Assembly (NCBI GenBank): GCA_018350325.1 | Contig: JAEVLN010000005.1 | Location: forward strand, 3,234,142 to 3,298,141 | Origin: Globodera rostochiensis | Taxonomy: Eukaryota > Nematoda > Chromadorea > Rhabditida > Heteroderidae | Direction of reading: 5' to 3' | Length of the DNA stretch: 64,000 nucleotides | In this document: piece by piece, positions 35,704-48,713 of the stretch | Position numbering within the stretch: position 1 is the stretch's first letter | How the letters are laid out: each line of letters opens with the position of its first letter | The notes under the pieces: model-generated | The model's input: the letters and a program-made list of their open reading frames with translations, nothing else | Told to the model about the DNA's origin: nothing | Database searches by the model: none | Translations under genes and position numbers: made by a program

Positions 35704-38700
35704 AATTATCAAGAAATTTAATTAAATCAAGATTATGAGAAATGATGAACGGACCGAAGAAATTCGAATCCAAACCTCTTAAAGAGGTCGGATCGTTCGA
35801 TCTCACCATCACAACAATCGTTCACCGATAATTAAAGCATCCAAACCGGACTAACCTAAAAACCCCCAAAAGGCCCCCCCATGCAGTGGCCAATTTCTAT
35901 GATCTCACCGCCTAAAACCAAAAATCAAGACCAAGCCCCAACAATCCCGTTGAATTTCAGACAAAAAAAAAGACTGTTTGAATCAAAGCAACCCATTGAA
36001 GCTTCCCAACCCGTTGATTGGCATCCCAAACCCAAAAATAACTTTGCCAACATTTATTGCGATCCCAATCTTTCAAGCACATTTCGTCCCCTGTAAAAGG
36101 TGCTTGGGAAATGTAATCCCCACTTATGTATTTAAGGTTGTTCATGTAAGGATGTGAGTGTTCCGTTCTTGGAAGTGGACGGTTAAAACGCCTATGGCGG
36201 GGGCAAAACATCATCCATATACAAGAGTCAAATTTAACGTCACTTTAGCATCCCTTGGAAGAGCTGCCCACGGGGATTGGGTGAAATCATGCCTTCGATT
36301 CCCACCCGGGATTACCATTTTGCCCAGCCATGTATACGGTTATGATTTCCTTAACCGTAACTCCTCGTCTTCAAACTTTTATAAACGTTAACCGTCTGTA
36401 ACTTTCGACCGAAAAAATCTAATAACCGTTAACCGCCCGTAACCGTGCCCTTTGAAAATTTCAACCGTTAACCGCCCGCGGTTATCCGTGGTTTTCCATC
36501 ATTTAAAAATAATTATTCAAACAAATTTTTTCCGTTCGTGATGTATCTCTTTATTAAATTAAATAGAAATTAATAAGAAATTATTAAAATTTGTTTAAAG
36601 AATCAGCAAGAAGTAGCTTCGAAACTTTCCCTTAGGTCAGTTAAATCGCCTGAATCCATAGTCTAACGCGATTCCTCCCACTCTTTGTACTGCTTAGCAT
36701 AATTCTTTTTTCTCGCTCAAAATATCATCCGCCAACTCGTAACCTTCTGTTTATCATTTTCTCAACGGTAGTTCGATTTGCTGACCCACGGATTTCCCAT
36801 ATTTATGAATCGATTTTATATTTTCAAATATTAAACTTCAAGTTCTAGCACAAGTTGACGGCCTTGCTGAAAAGATTCTCATCGGTGGGGAAGCGGAATT
36901 TCTCAAAGAGCTCCCGCTTTCTATGCAATATTCTCCAACATTTGAGCAAATTGCGACTTTTCTACCCCGGAGAGTTGCTGAGGGAAAAATGCTACAATTT
37001 TTAAGACGTCGTTGCATCATACGGGCGTTTTCTCGACTTGCGTCCTTCAGAAGTGCACTAAATAGATATTTTCAAGATGCTAGAAATTATAAAAGAATTT
37101 GATTGATCCGCGGGGTATTTTGATACAATGTTTCAATCGTTATTTTTGGAAATAATAAATTCTATTTGTCATTTGAATAGTCCTCGGCTTCATTGCCCTC
37201 TTTGTTGTAGTACGGCGCAGATATTTCGGCAATAAGTCTTTTTGCGTCTTGTACAAAAGTTTTGTTTAGTTCTTCTTTTTCTCCAGCACAAAATTTGCAT
37301 GATTTCCTCCTGTGAACTCGTAAGGAACTTTATTTGGCTATTATTTCCCACATCAACATTTAAAAAAAAATTTATTTGCATATTTAGGTAAACATTGGAT
37401 AATGATGGTATGGACTTAGGTGAATGTGAATAAAAGTGTTCGATATTAGAAAGGCAAATCGTCTTACAAATTTTCTTCAGCAGCCAAAAAATAACGGATA
37501 CAACCGTTTACCTCGGTTTGAGAGTCATCACCGTTAACCGACAGTAACTGCCCGTCATCAAAATTTCATAATCGTTAACCGCCGTAACAACGACCTTCGT
37601 TAAAATTCCATAACCGTTATCTGCGTGTAACCGCCGACAACCCGCGTAACCGCGGTTAAGAATAACTTTATCCATGCCAGATTTTGCCAATTCGGGAATT
37701 TACTACCTGAGTACATACTCAAATAACCGGCTACGAAAACTGACTCTTCACAAATTCTGGACAACCGAGAACTGGGTACAAAAACCTGCGGTTTAAACGG
37801 CCTGAATATTGGGCCAATTTTTGATTAATTTTAAATGATATTCAATTTATAGCTCACTATGAAAAAGTCTAGCTCATCATTAAAATCTTTATTTATGTTT
37901 TTATCGGAGTTATTACCACTCTCCTATTGAAATTGTCAAGCGAACGGAAATTGGTGGCTCGAAAAGGTAATTTGTAAATTTAGGGTGCAACAATTTGAAA
38001 ACAATTGCCTCCATATTATTGAATTTTTGACTAAGTACATTTGCATATCCGTTAACAATTCACATTTTTAGATATTTACTTCACTTACAAAATATTCTGT
38101 ACGACTTATGCAAACGTCGGCTGCAGGCACGAATCGAACACACGACCTTCGGTGCTGTGATCACCTCCTCCTTTCCAATGCTGTTATCGTCTTAGCAAAA
38201 ACCGAATTCACATTGGCCCTCAAGCTTATGGTCTTACGATCCCCACATTGGATCTCAAGCCGTCACAAATAGCTGGCCACGCGCTCTTCCTACACTCTTT
38301 CCCCCACGGCACCTGTCCCTCGACCCAACCTTTCAATTGTATGGCCAATCGCCGTTGTCGTCGTCGGGCAAAAATCTGATGCTACCAGTAAGAAATATTT
38401 ATAAAAATACACTGAACTGGATTAAAACCCACCACAATTGGTGCATTGGTCATCTTCGGACAAAGAGAAATTATCAAGAAATTTAATTAAATCAAGATTA
38501 TGAGAAATGATGAACGGACACGAAGAATTCGAATCCAAACCTCTTAAAGAGGTCGGATCGTTCGATCTCACCATCACAAACAATCGTCACCGATAATTAA
38601 AGCATCCAAACCGGACTAACCTAAAAACCCCCAAAAGCGCCCCCCATGCAGTGGCCAATTTCTATGATCTCACCGCCTAAAACCAAAAATCAAGACCCAA

Positions 38701-41700
38701 GCCCAACAATCCCGTTGAATTTCAGACAAAAAAAAAGACTGTTTGAATCAAAGCAAACCCATTAAGCTTCCCAACCCGTTGATTGGCATCCCAAACCCAA
38801 AAATAACTTTGCCAAACATTTATGCGATCCCAATCTTTCAAGCACATTTCGTCCCCTGTAAAAGGTGCTTGGGAAAATGTATCCCCACTTATGTATTTAA
38901 GGTTGTTCATGTAAGGATGTGAGTGTTCCGTTGCTTGGAATGGACGGTTAAAACGCCTATGGCGGGGGCAAAACATCATCCATATACAAGAAGTCAAATT
39001 AACGTCACTTTAGCATCCCTTGGAAGAGCTGCCCACGGGGATTGGGTGAAAATCATGCTTCGATTCCCACCCGGGATTACCATTTTGCCCAGCCATGTAT
39101 ACGGTTATGAATTTCCTAACCGTAACTCCTCGTCTTCAAACTTTTATAAACGTTAACCGTCTGTAACTGTTCGACCAAAAAATCTAATAACCGTTAACCG
39201 CCCGTAACCGTGCCCTTTGAAAATTTCTAACCGTTACCGCCCGCGGTTATCCGTGGTTTTCCATCATTTAAAAATAATTATTCAAACCAAATTTTTCCGT
39301 TCGTGATGTATCTCTTTATTAAATTAAATAGAAATTAATAAGAAATTTATTAAATTTGTTTAAAGAATCAGCAAGAAGTAGCTTCGAAACTTTCCCTTAG
39401 GTCAGGTTAAATGCCTGAATCCATAGTCTAACGCGATTCCTCCCACTCTTTGTACTGCTTAGCAATAATTCTTTTTCTCGCTCAAAATATCATCCGCCAA
39501 CTCGTAACCTTCTGTTTATCATTTTTCTCACGGTAGTTCGATTTGCTGACCCACGGATTTCCCATATTTATGAATCGATTTATATATTTCAAATATTAAA
39601 CTTCAAGTTCTAGCACAAGTTGACGGCCTTGCTGAAAAGATTTCTCATGGTGGGGAAGCGGAATTTCTCAAAGAGCTCCCGCTTTCTATGCAATATTCTC
39701 CCAACATTGAGCAAATTGCGACTTTTCTACCCCGGAGAGTTGCTGAGGGAAAAATGCTGACAATTTTAAGACGTCGTTGCATCATACGGGCGTTTTCTCG
39801 ACTTGCGTCCTTCAGAATGTGCACTAATAGATATTTTCAAGATGCTAGAAATTATAAAAGAATTTGATTGATCCGCTGGGGTATTTGATACAATGTTTCA
39901 ATCGTTATTTTTGGAAATAATAAATTCTATTTGTCAATTTGAAAGTCCTCGGCTTCATTGCCCTCTTTGTTGTAGTACGGCGCAGATATTTCGGGCAATA
40001 AGCTTTTTGCGTCTTGTACAAAAGTTTTGTTTAGTTCTTCTTTTTCTCCAGCATCAAAATTGCATGATTTCCTCCTGTGAACTCGTAAGGAACTTTATTT
40101 GGCTATTATTTCACCACATCACATTTAAAAAAAAATTTATTTGCATATTTAGGTAAACATTGGATAATGATTGGTATGGCTTAGGTGAATGTGAATAAAA
40201 GTGTTCGATATTAGAAAGGCAAATCGTCTTAACAAATTTCTTCAGCAGCCAAAAAATAACGGATACAACCGTTTACCTCGGTTTGAGAGGTCATCACGTT
40301 AACCGACAGTAACTGCCCGTCATCAAAATTTCATAATCGTTAACCGCCCGTAACAAGACCTTCGTTAAAATTCCATAACCGTTATCTGCGTGTAACCGCC
40401 GACAACCGCGCGTAACGCGGTTAAGAATAACTTTATCCATGCCAGATTTTGCCAATTCGGGAATTTCACTACCTAGTACATACTCAAATAACCGGCTACG
40501 AAAACTGACTCTTCACAAATTCTGGTACAACCGGAACTGGGTACAAAAACCTGCGGTTTAAACGGCCTGAATATTGGGCCAATTTTTTGATTATTTTAAA
40601 TGATATTCAATTTATAGCTCACTATGAAAAAGTCTAGCTCATCCATTAAAACTTTATTTATGTTTTTATCGGAGTTATTACCACTCTCCTATTGAAATTG
40701 TCAAAGCGAAGGAAATTGGTGGCTCGAAAAGGTAATTTGTAAATTTAGGGTGCAACAATTTCGAAAACATTGCCTCCATATTATTGAATTTTTGACTAAG
40801 TACATTTGCATATCCGTTAAACAATTCAATTTTTAGATATTTACTTCACTTACAAAATATTCTGTACGACTTATGCAAAACGTCGGCGCAGGCACGAATC
40901 GAACACACGACCTTCGGTGCTGTGATCACCTCCTCCTTATCCAATGTGTTATCGTCTTAGCAAAAACCGAATTCACATTGGCCCTCAAGCTTATGGTTCT
41001 TACGACCCCACATTGGATCTCAAGCCGTCACAAATAGCTGGCCACGCGCTCTTCCTTACACTCTTCCCCCACGGCACCTGTCCCTCGACCCAACCTTTCA
41101 ATTGTATGGCCAATCAGCCGTTGCGTCGTCGGGCAAAAATCTGATGCTACCAGTAAGAAATATTTATAAAAATAGCACTGAATGGATTAAAACCCACCAC
41201 AATTGGTGCATTGGTCATCTTCGGACAAAGAGACAATTATCAGAAATTTAATTAAATCAAGATTATGAGAAATGATGAACGGACACGAAGAAATTCGAAT
41301 CAAACCTCTTAAAGAGGTCGGATCGTTCGATCTCACCATCACAAACAATCGTTCACCGAAATTAAAGCATCCAAACCGGACTAACCTAAAAACCCCCAAA
41401 AGCGCCCCCCCATGCAGTGCCAATTTCTATGATCTCACCGCCTAAAACCAAAAATCAAGACCCAAGCCCCAACAATCCGTTGAATTTCAGACAAAAAAAA
41501 AGACTGTTTGAATCAAAGCAAACCCATTGAAGCTTCCAACCCGTTGATTGGCATCCCAAACCCAAAAATAACTTTGCCAAACATTTATTGCGATCCAATC
41601 TTTCAAGCACATTTCGTCCCCTGTAAAAGGTGCTTGGGAAAATGTAATCCCCACTATGTATTTAAGGTTGTTCATGTAAGGATGTGAGTGTTCCGTTGCT

Positions 41701-44700
41701 TGGAAGTGGACGGTAAAACGCCTATGGCGGGGGCAAAACATCATCCATATACAAGAAGTCAAATTTAACGTCCTTTAGCATCCCTTGGAAGAGCTGCCCA
41801 CGGGGATTGGGTGAAAATCATGCCTTCGATTCCACCCGGGATTACCATTTTGCCCAGCCATGTATACGGTTATGAATTTCCTTAACCGTACTCCTCGTCT
41901 TCAAACTTTTATAAACGTTAACCGTCTGTAACTGTTCGACCGAAAAAATTAATAACCGTTAACCGCCCGTAACCGTGCCCTTTGAAAATTTCTAACCGTT
42001 AACCGCCCCGGTTATCCGTGGTTTTCCATCATTTAAAAATAATTATTCAAACCAAATTTTTTCCGTTGTGATGTATCTCTTTATTAAATTAAATAGAAAT
42101 TAATAAGAAATTTATTAAAATTTGTTAAAGAATCAGCAAGAAGTAGCTTCGAAACTTTCCCTTAGGTCAGGTTAAATCGCCTGAACCATAGTCTAACGCG
42201 ATTCCTCCCACTCTTTGTACTGCTTAGCAATAATTCTTTTTTCTGCTCAAAATATCATCCGCCAACTCGTAACCTTCTGTTTATCATTTTTCTCAACGGT
42301 AGTCGATTTGCTGACCCACGGATTTCCCATATTTATGAATCGATTTATATATTTTCAAATATAAACTTCAAGTTCTAGCACAAGTTGACGGCCTTGCTGA
42401 AAAGATTTCTCATCGGTGGGGAGCGGAATTTCTCAAAGAGCTCCCGCTTTCTATGCAATATTCTCCCAACATTTGAGCAATTGCGACTTTTCTACCCCGG
42501 AGAGTTGCTGAGGGAAAAATGCTGACAATTTTTAAGACGCGTTGCATCATACGGGCGTTTTCTCGACTTGCGTCCTTCAGAATGTGCACTAAATAGATTT
42601 TTCAAGATGCTAGAAATTATAAAAGAATTTGATTGATCCGCTGGGGTATTTTGATACATGTTTCAATCGTTATTTTTGGAAATAATAAATTCTATTTGTC
42701 AATTTGAATAGTCCTCGCTTCATTGCCCTCTTTGTTGTAGTACGGCGCAGATATTTCGGGCAATAAGTCTTTTTGGTCTTGTACAAAAGTTTTGTTTAGT
42801 TCTTCTTTTTCTCCAGCATCAAAATTTGCATGATTCCTCCTGTGAACTCGTAAGGAACTTTATTTGGCTATTATTTCACCACATCAACATTTAAAAAAAA
42901 TTTATTTGCATATTTAGGTAAACATTGGATAATGATTGGTATGGACTTAGGTAATGTGAATAAAAGTGTTCGATATTAGAAAGGCAAATCGTCTTAACAA
43001 ATTTTCTTCAGAGCCAAAAAATAACGGATACAACCGTTTACCTCGGTTTGAGAGGTCATCACCGTTAACCACAGTAACTGCCCGTCATCAAAATTTCATA
43101 ATCGTTAACCGCCCGTAACAACGACCTTCTTAAAATTCCATAACCGTTATCTGCGTGTAACCGCCGACAACCGCGCGTAACCGCGGTTAGAATAACTTTA
43201 TCCATGCCAGATTTTGCCAATTCGGGAATTTCACTACCTGAGTACATCTCAAATAACCGGCTACGAAAACTGACTCTTCACAAATTCTGGTACAACCGAG
43301 AACTGGTACAAAAACCTGCGGTTTAAACGGCCTGAATATTGGGCCAATTTTTTGATTAATTTTAATGATATTCAATTTATAGCTCACTATGAAAAAGTCT
43401 AGCTCATCCATTAAAATCTTTATTATGTTTTTATCGGAGTTATTACCACTCTCCTATTGAAATTGTCAAAGCGAACGGAAATTGTGGCTCGAAAAGGTAA
43501 TTTGTAAATTTAGGGTGCAACAATTTCGAAAACAATTGCCTCATATTATTGAATTTTTGACTAAGTACATTTGCATATCCGTTAAACAATTCACATTTTT
43601 AATATTTACTTCACTTACAAAATATTCTGTACGACTTATGCAAAACGTCGGCTGCAGGCAGAATCGAACACACGACCTTCGGTGCTGTGATCACCTCCTC
43701 CTTATCCAATGCTGTTATCTCTTAGCAAAAACCGAATTCACATTGGCCCTCAAGCTTATGGTTCTTACGATCCCCACATGGATCTCAAGCCGTCACAAAT
43801 AGCTGGCCACGCGCTCTTCCTTACACTCTTTCCCCCAGGCACCTGTCCCTCGACCCAACCTTTCAATTGTATGGCCAATCAGCCGTTGTCGTCGTCGGCA
43901 AAAATCTGATGCTACCAGTAAGAAATATTTATAAAAATAGCACTGAACTGGATTAAACCCACCACAATTGGTGCATTGGTCATCTTCGGACAAAGAGACA
44001 ATTATCAAGAAATTAATTAAATCAAGATTATGAGAAATGATGAACGGACACGAAGAAATTCGAATCCAAACCTTTAAAGAGGTCGGATCGTTCGATCTCA
44101 CCATCACAAACAATCGTTCACCGATAATTAAACATCCAAACCGGACTAACCTAAAAACCCCCAAAAGCGCCCCCCCATGCAGTGGCCAATTCTATGATCT
44201 CACCGCCTAAAACCAAAAATCAAGACCCAAGCCCCAACAATCCCGTTGAATTCAGACAAAAAAAAAGACTGTTTGAATCAAAGCAAACCCATTGAAGCTT
44301 CCCAACCCGTGATTGGCATCCCAAACCCAAAAATAACTTTGCCAAACATTTATTGCGATCCCAATCTTCAAGCACATTTCGTCCCCTGTAAAAGGTGCTT
44401 GGGAAAATGTAATCCCCACTTATGTATTAAGGTTGTTCATGTAAGGATGTGAGTGTTCCGTTGCTTGGAAGTGGACGGTTAAAACGCTATGGCGGGGGCA
44501 AAACATCATCCATATACAAGAAGTCAAATTTAACGTCACTTTAGCTCCCTTGGAAGAGCTGCCCACGGGGATTGGGTGAAAATCATGCCTTCGATTCCCA
44601 CCCGGATTACCATTTTGCCCAGCCATGTATACGGTTATGAATTTCCTTAACCGTAACTCCTCGCTTCAAACTTTTATAAACGTTAACCGTCTGTAACTGT

Positions 44701-46764
44701 TCGACCGAAAAAATCTAATAACGTTAACCGCCCGTAACCGTGCCCTTTGAAAATTTCTAACCGTTAACCGCCCGCGGTTATCGTGGTTTTCCATCATTTA
44801 AAAATAATTATTCAAACCAAATTTTTTCCGTTCGTGATGTTCTCTTTATTAAATTAAATAGAAATTAATAAGAAATTTATTAAAATTTGTTTAAAGAATA
44901 GCAAGAAGTAGCTTCGAAACTTTCCCTTAGGTCAGGTTAAATCGCCTGAATCCATAGTTAACGCGATTCCTCCCACTCTTTGTACTGCTTAGCAATAATT
45001 CTTTTTTCTCGCTCAAATATCATCCGCCAACTCGTAACCTTCTGTTTATCATTTTTCTCAACGGTAGTTCGATTTGTGACCCACGGATTTCCCATATTTA
45101 TGAATCGATTTATATATTTTCAAATATTAAACTTCAGTTCTAGCACAAGTTGACGGCCTTGCTGAAAAGATTTCTCATCGGTGGGGAAGCGGAATTCTCA
45201 AAGAGCTCCCGCTTTCTATGCAATATTCTCCCAACATTTGAGCAAATTGCGACTTTCTACCCCGGAGAGTTGCTGAGGGAAAAATGCTGACAATTTTTAA
45301 GACGTCGTTGCACATACGGGCGTTTTCTCGACTTGCGTCCTTCAGAATGTGCACTAAATAGATATTTTCAAATGCTAGAAATTATAAAAGAATTTGATTG
45401 ATCCGCTGGGGTATTTTGATACAATGTTTCATCGTTATTTTTGGAAATAATAAATTCTATTTGTCAATTTGAATAGTCCTCGGCTTCATGCCCTCTTTGT
45501 TGTAGTACGGCGCAGATATTTCGGGCAATAAGTCTTTTTGCGTCTTGTCAAAAGTTTTGTTTAGTTCTTCTTTTTCTCCAGCATCAAAATTTGCATGATT
45601 TCCTCCTTGAACTCGTAAGGAACTTTATTTGGCTATTATTTCACCACATCAACATTTAAAAAAAAATTATTTGCATATTTAGGTAAACATTGGATAATGA
45701 TTGGTATGGACTTAGGTGAATGTGATAAAAGTGTTCGATATTAGAAAGGCAAATCGTCTTAACAAATTTTCTTCAGCAGCCAAAAATAACGGATACAACC
45801 GTTTACCTCGGTTTGAGAGGTCATCACCGTTAACCGACAGTAATGCCCGTCATCAAAATTTCATAATCGTTAACCGCCCGTAACAACGACCTTCGTTAAA
45901 ATCCATAACCGTTATCTGCGTGTAACCGCCGACAACCGCGCGTAACCGCGGTTAAGAATAATTTATCCATGCCAGATTTTGCCAATTCGGGAATTTCACT
46001 ACCTGAGTACATACTCAAATACCGGCTACGAAAACTGACTCTTCACAAATTCTGGTACAACCGAGAACTGGGTACAAAACCTGCGGTTTAAACGGCCTGA
46101 ATATTGGGCCAATTTTTTGATTAATTTTAAATGATATTAATTTATAGCTCACTATGAAAAAGTCTAGCTCATCCATTAAAATCTTTATTTATGTTTTATC
46201 GGAGTTATTACCACTCTCCTATTGAAATTGTCAAAGCGAACGGAAATTGGTGGCTCAAAAGGTAATTTGTAAATTTAGGGTGCAACAATTTCGAAAACAA
46301 TTGCCTCCATATTATGAATTTTTGACTAAGTACATTTGCATATCCGTTAAACAATTCACATTTTTAGATATTTATTCACTTACAAAATATTCTGTACGAC
46401 TTATGCAAAACGTCGGCTGCAGGCACGAATCGACACACGACCTTCGGTGCTGTGATCACCTCCTCCTTATCCAATGCTGTTATCGTCTTAGCAAAACCGA
46501 ATTCACATTGGCCCTCAAGCTTATGGTTCTTACGATCCCCACATTGGATCTAAGCCGTCACAAATAGCTGGCCACGCGCTCTTCCTTACACTCTTTCCCC
46601 CACGGCACCTTCCCTCGACCCAACCTTTCAATTGTATGGCCAATCAGCCGTTGTCGTCGTCGGGCAAAATCTGATGCTACCAGTAAGAAATATTTATAAA
46701 AATAGCACTGAACTGGATTAAAACCCACACAATTGGTGCATTGGTCATCTTCGGACAAAGAGAG
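35704..46764. repeat. Four tandem copies of a 2.8-kb unit with 59-base periodic single deletions (artefact)
   Basis: Units start at 35704, 38469, 41235 and 44000 and end at about 46763, with apparent lengths 2765, 2766, 2765 and about 2764. In every stretch checked the copies are identical except that each lacks one base at sites spaced exactly 59 bases apart: verified at 35754, about 36108, 38527, 41241, 43660, 43719, 46433, 46551, 46610, 46669 and 46728, all one phase. A different copy always retains the missing base. The undamaged unit would be about 2812 bases. The unit holds a tRNA-like segment and two blocks rich in AACCGTTAACCGCCCG (for example 36340-36500 and 37500-37660). No protein was recognised, and frames cannot be trusted because of the deletions. 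Confidence 0.95.
38120..38195 (-). repeat. tRNA-like segment within the 2.8-kb unit (four copies)
   Basis: On the minus strand, AACAGCATTGGATAAGG resembles an A box and GTCGTGTGTTCGATTCG a B box, with a short GGTG/CACC stem around a 7-base loop whose middle is CAC. The acceptor and D stems do not form. Equivalent segments are at about 40884-40958, 43650-43724 and 46416-46490. Position corresponds to copy 1 of the array. Confidence 0.4.
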
Positions 46765-48713
46765 CTTCTTGTTTAGGGGGTGTATTTGTTTCGGATTTAC
46801 AAATTAATCAGTTTTAAACACATTTTTAAATTAATCCCAGCCCTATTTTATGACAACCACGATCGATGCGAGTACTTTTTGTTGGTCGGCGCGAGTTAAA
46901 TGTTCATATTTTGCCAAGAAAATTTGCCTGATGAGAAAAATAGAATAAAAGGATTGTATCGAATTGAATTTATTTTTTATTTTATTAATGAAAATTTGGT
47001 CCTGAAATGTGGAGTAGGACGGGACTTTTGGAAAAACCGGGACCGGTTGGTCCCGGTCAAAAAAACCCGGGACTACTGGACAAACCAAGAAAAAAAAATG
47101 CTTGGCAAAAAACCGGGACCATTATAAGGGGATTTTAAAGGAATTTTGAAAAACCGGGACCAAAATTTCAGTACCAAAATGGGAAAAATTGACCATTTCA
47201 TTACTGGTCCCGGTCGCGTCCAAAAGCCTACTGAAATGTATTTTTTGTTAAGAAAATTGTTTTTATTCCAAAATTATCAACCTTTTTAATTGAAAATATT
47301 TCTAATTTGTAAGATGAATTAAACTTTTGTATAAAGGGCTAAAACAAACGTTTTATGCTGCTTTTGTCTACAGTATTTATATGTGAAAAAAAAAATTATT
47401 TTTTATTGATAAAAAGGCTTATCATTATCATCTACCCAAATCATCAAATCACCCTTAATTTGGCTACTCCTTAATTGACTACTCCTTTCACACCCACCTG
47501 CCGCCCAATTAAATTGACAATTTCGGCGGAAATTTCATAATTTAATTAAACGGGCTTTTCCGGCGAAATCACTTCGATTGGACAATGAAATGACTAATAA
47601 GTTCACCAGAGGTCGAATCTGTCCTTATTTATAAGATTTGTCCTCATTTGAGACCTCCGTCCTTATTTTGTCCTTATTTTCGAATTTTGATTTTCAGCCT
47701 CTTCCACAATGAAAAATTGAAGCAGGTTTTGGACCATTTTGTTCAGAAATTTTCTTAACAAGATTCATTAAATTTTCAGAAATTCCATTCACTCGAAGTA
47801 GAGACAGTGAAAGTTTGGCACAATTGTTCCGAATTCATTTTCTTCTTTTCAACCCCCAAATGTTGAGGAAAATTGTTGGTGGAGAGAAATATGATTAAAT
47901 GCAACATTTTGTAAAATGTCCTTATTTCGGACTTCAAAATCTTATTTTTTGCCCGTGGTGTCCTTATTTTTGAAAATTTTCGATACGCCCCCTGGATTAC
48001 ACGAATGTTCAATGGAAAATTAAAATTGAAAATTTAAAGTGAGTTTTGCGGTTGCAATTTTTGGCAAATAAATTCTTTTTAGAAAATAAGGCTTGGTTTG
48101 CATAAATTTTCAAGAAAATTGATTTTTTTTTTTTGGCATTTCGTGGCCTTTCGGCATTTTGTTGACGCGCCATCCCCGCCCCGCCCCCCACAACAATTGT
48201 TTACAGTCCATCCCCCCCCCCCCATTTGAACGGTCAACTCATTTCGTTTTCTCCGCACATTTTGTGCAAAAATGCCCCCCCCCTCCTCCGCGTCCCCTCA
48301 AATATGTTTTATTATATCGATTGCTCTTTAATGGCATTTTTGGTAAAAGTTAAGGGTGTCAACCCAACTCATCATCAACCAAGATCGGGGCAATAACTTG
48401 CTTCAACCTTAACCGATTCAGAAAATCTTAAACCCCAATCAAAGAGCTTGATTCGTTTTCTCCACACATTTTGTGCAAAAATGCGCCCCCCCCCTCCTCC
48501 TCCGCGTCCCCTCAAATATGTTTTATTATATCGATCCATCTCTGTCATTTATTGGTTATAGGTAGTTGAGTTTGTACGGTAATCGCGTAGAGTTGAGATC
48601 GCCGATCACGATTATGTGATCAGATTCATCTTATGACATCATCTAGTCTATGATTTCAATAATAATATTTTGTCCTTTTTAGAAATTAAATTTGGAATTT
48701 GTAACAAATTATC
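46765..48713. other. Intergenic region upstream of a SPRY gene
   Basis: No gene recognised. 46845-46990 is a copy of sequence at 53090-53225 (GATGCGAGTACTTTTTGTTGG). 46990-47230 is a GGGACCGGTTGG-rich foldback relative. 47400-47560 is duplicated at 63230-63560. 48189-48540 holds two copies of the C-tract repeat also seen before the 58594 gene. Confidence 0.55.
48189..48540. repeat. C-tract repeat, two copies, upstream of a SPRY gene
   Basis: Blocks share CAACAATTGTTTACAGTCCA, a C-run, CACATTTTGTGCAAAA, CCTCCTCCGCGTCCCC and TTTTATTATATCGAT. Copy 1 is at 48189-48352, a shorter copy at 48449-48540. Related blocks lie at 57417-57575 and 57825-58005, upstream of the SPRY gene at 58594, so the repeat was probably duplicated with the gene. 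Confidence 0.7.

Noticed and set aside
35881..46567. Frames of 60-123 codons repeated in the 2.8-kb units
   Set aside because: A base is missing every 59 positions, so frames are artefacts; the same locus gives different frames in each copy.
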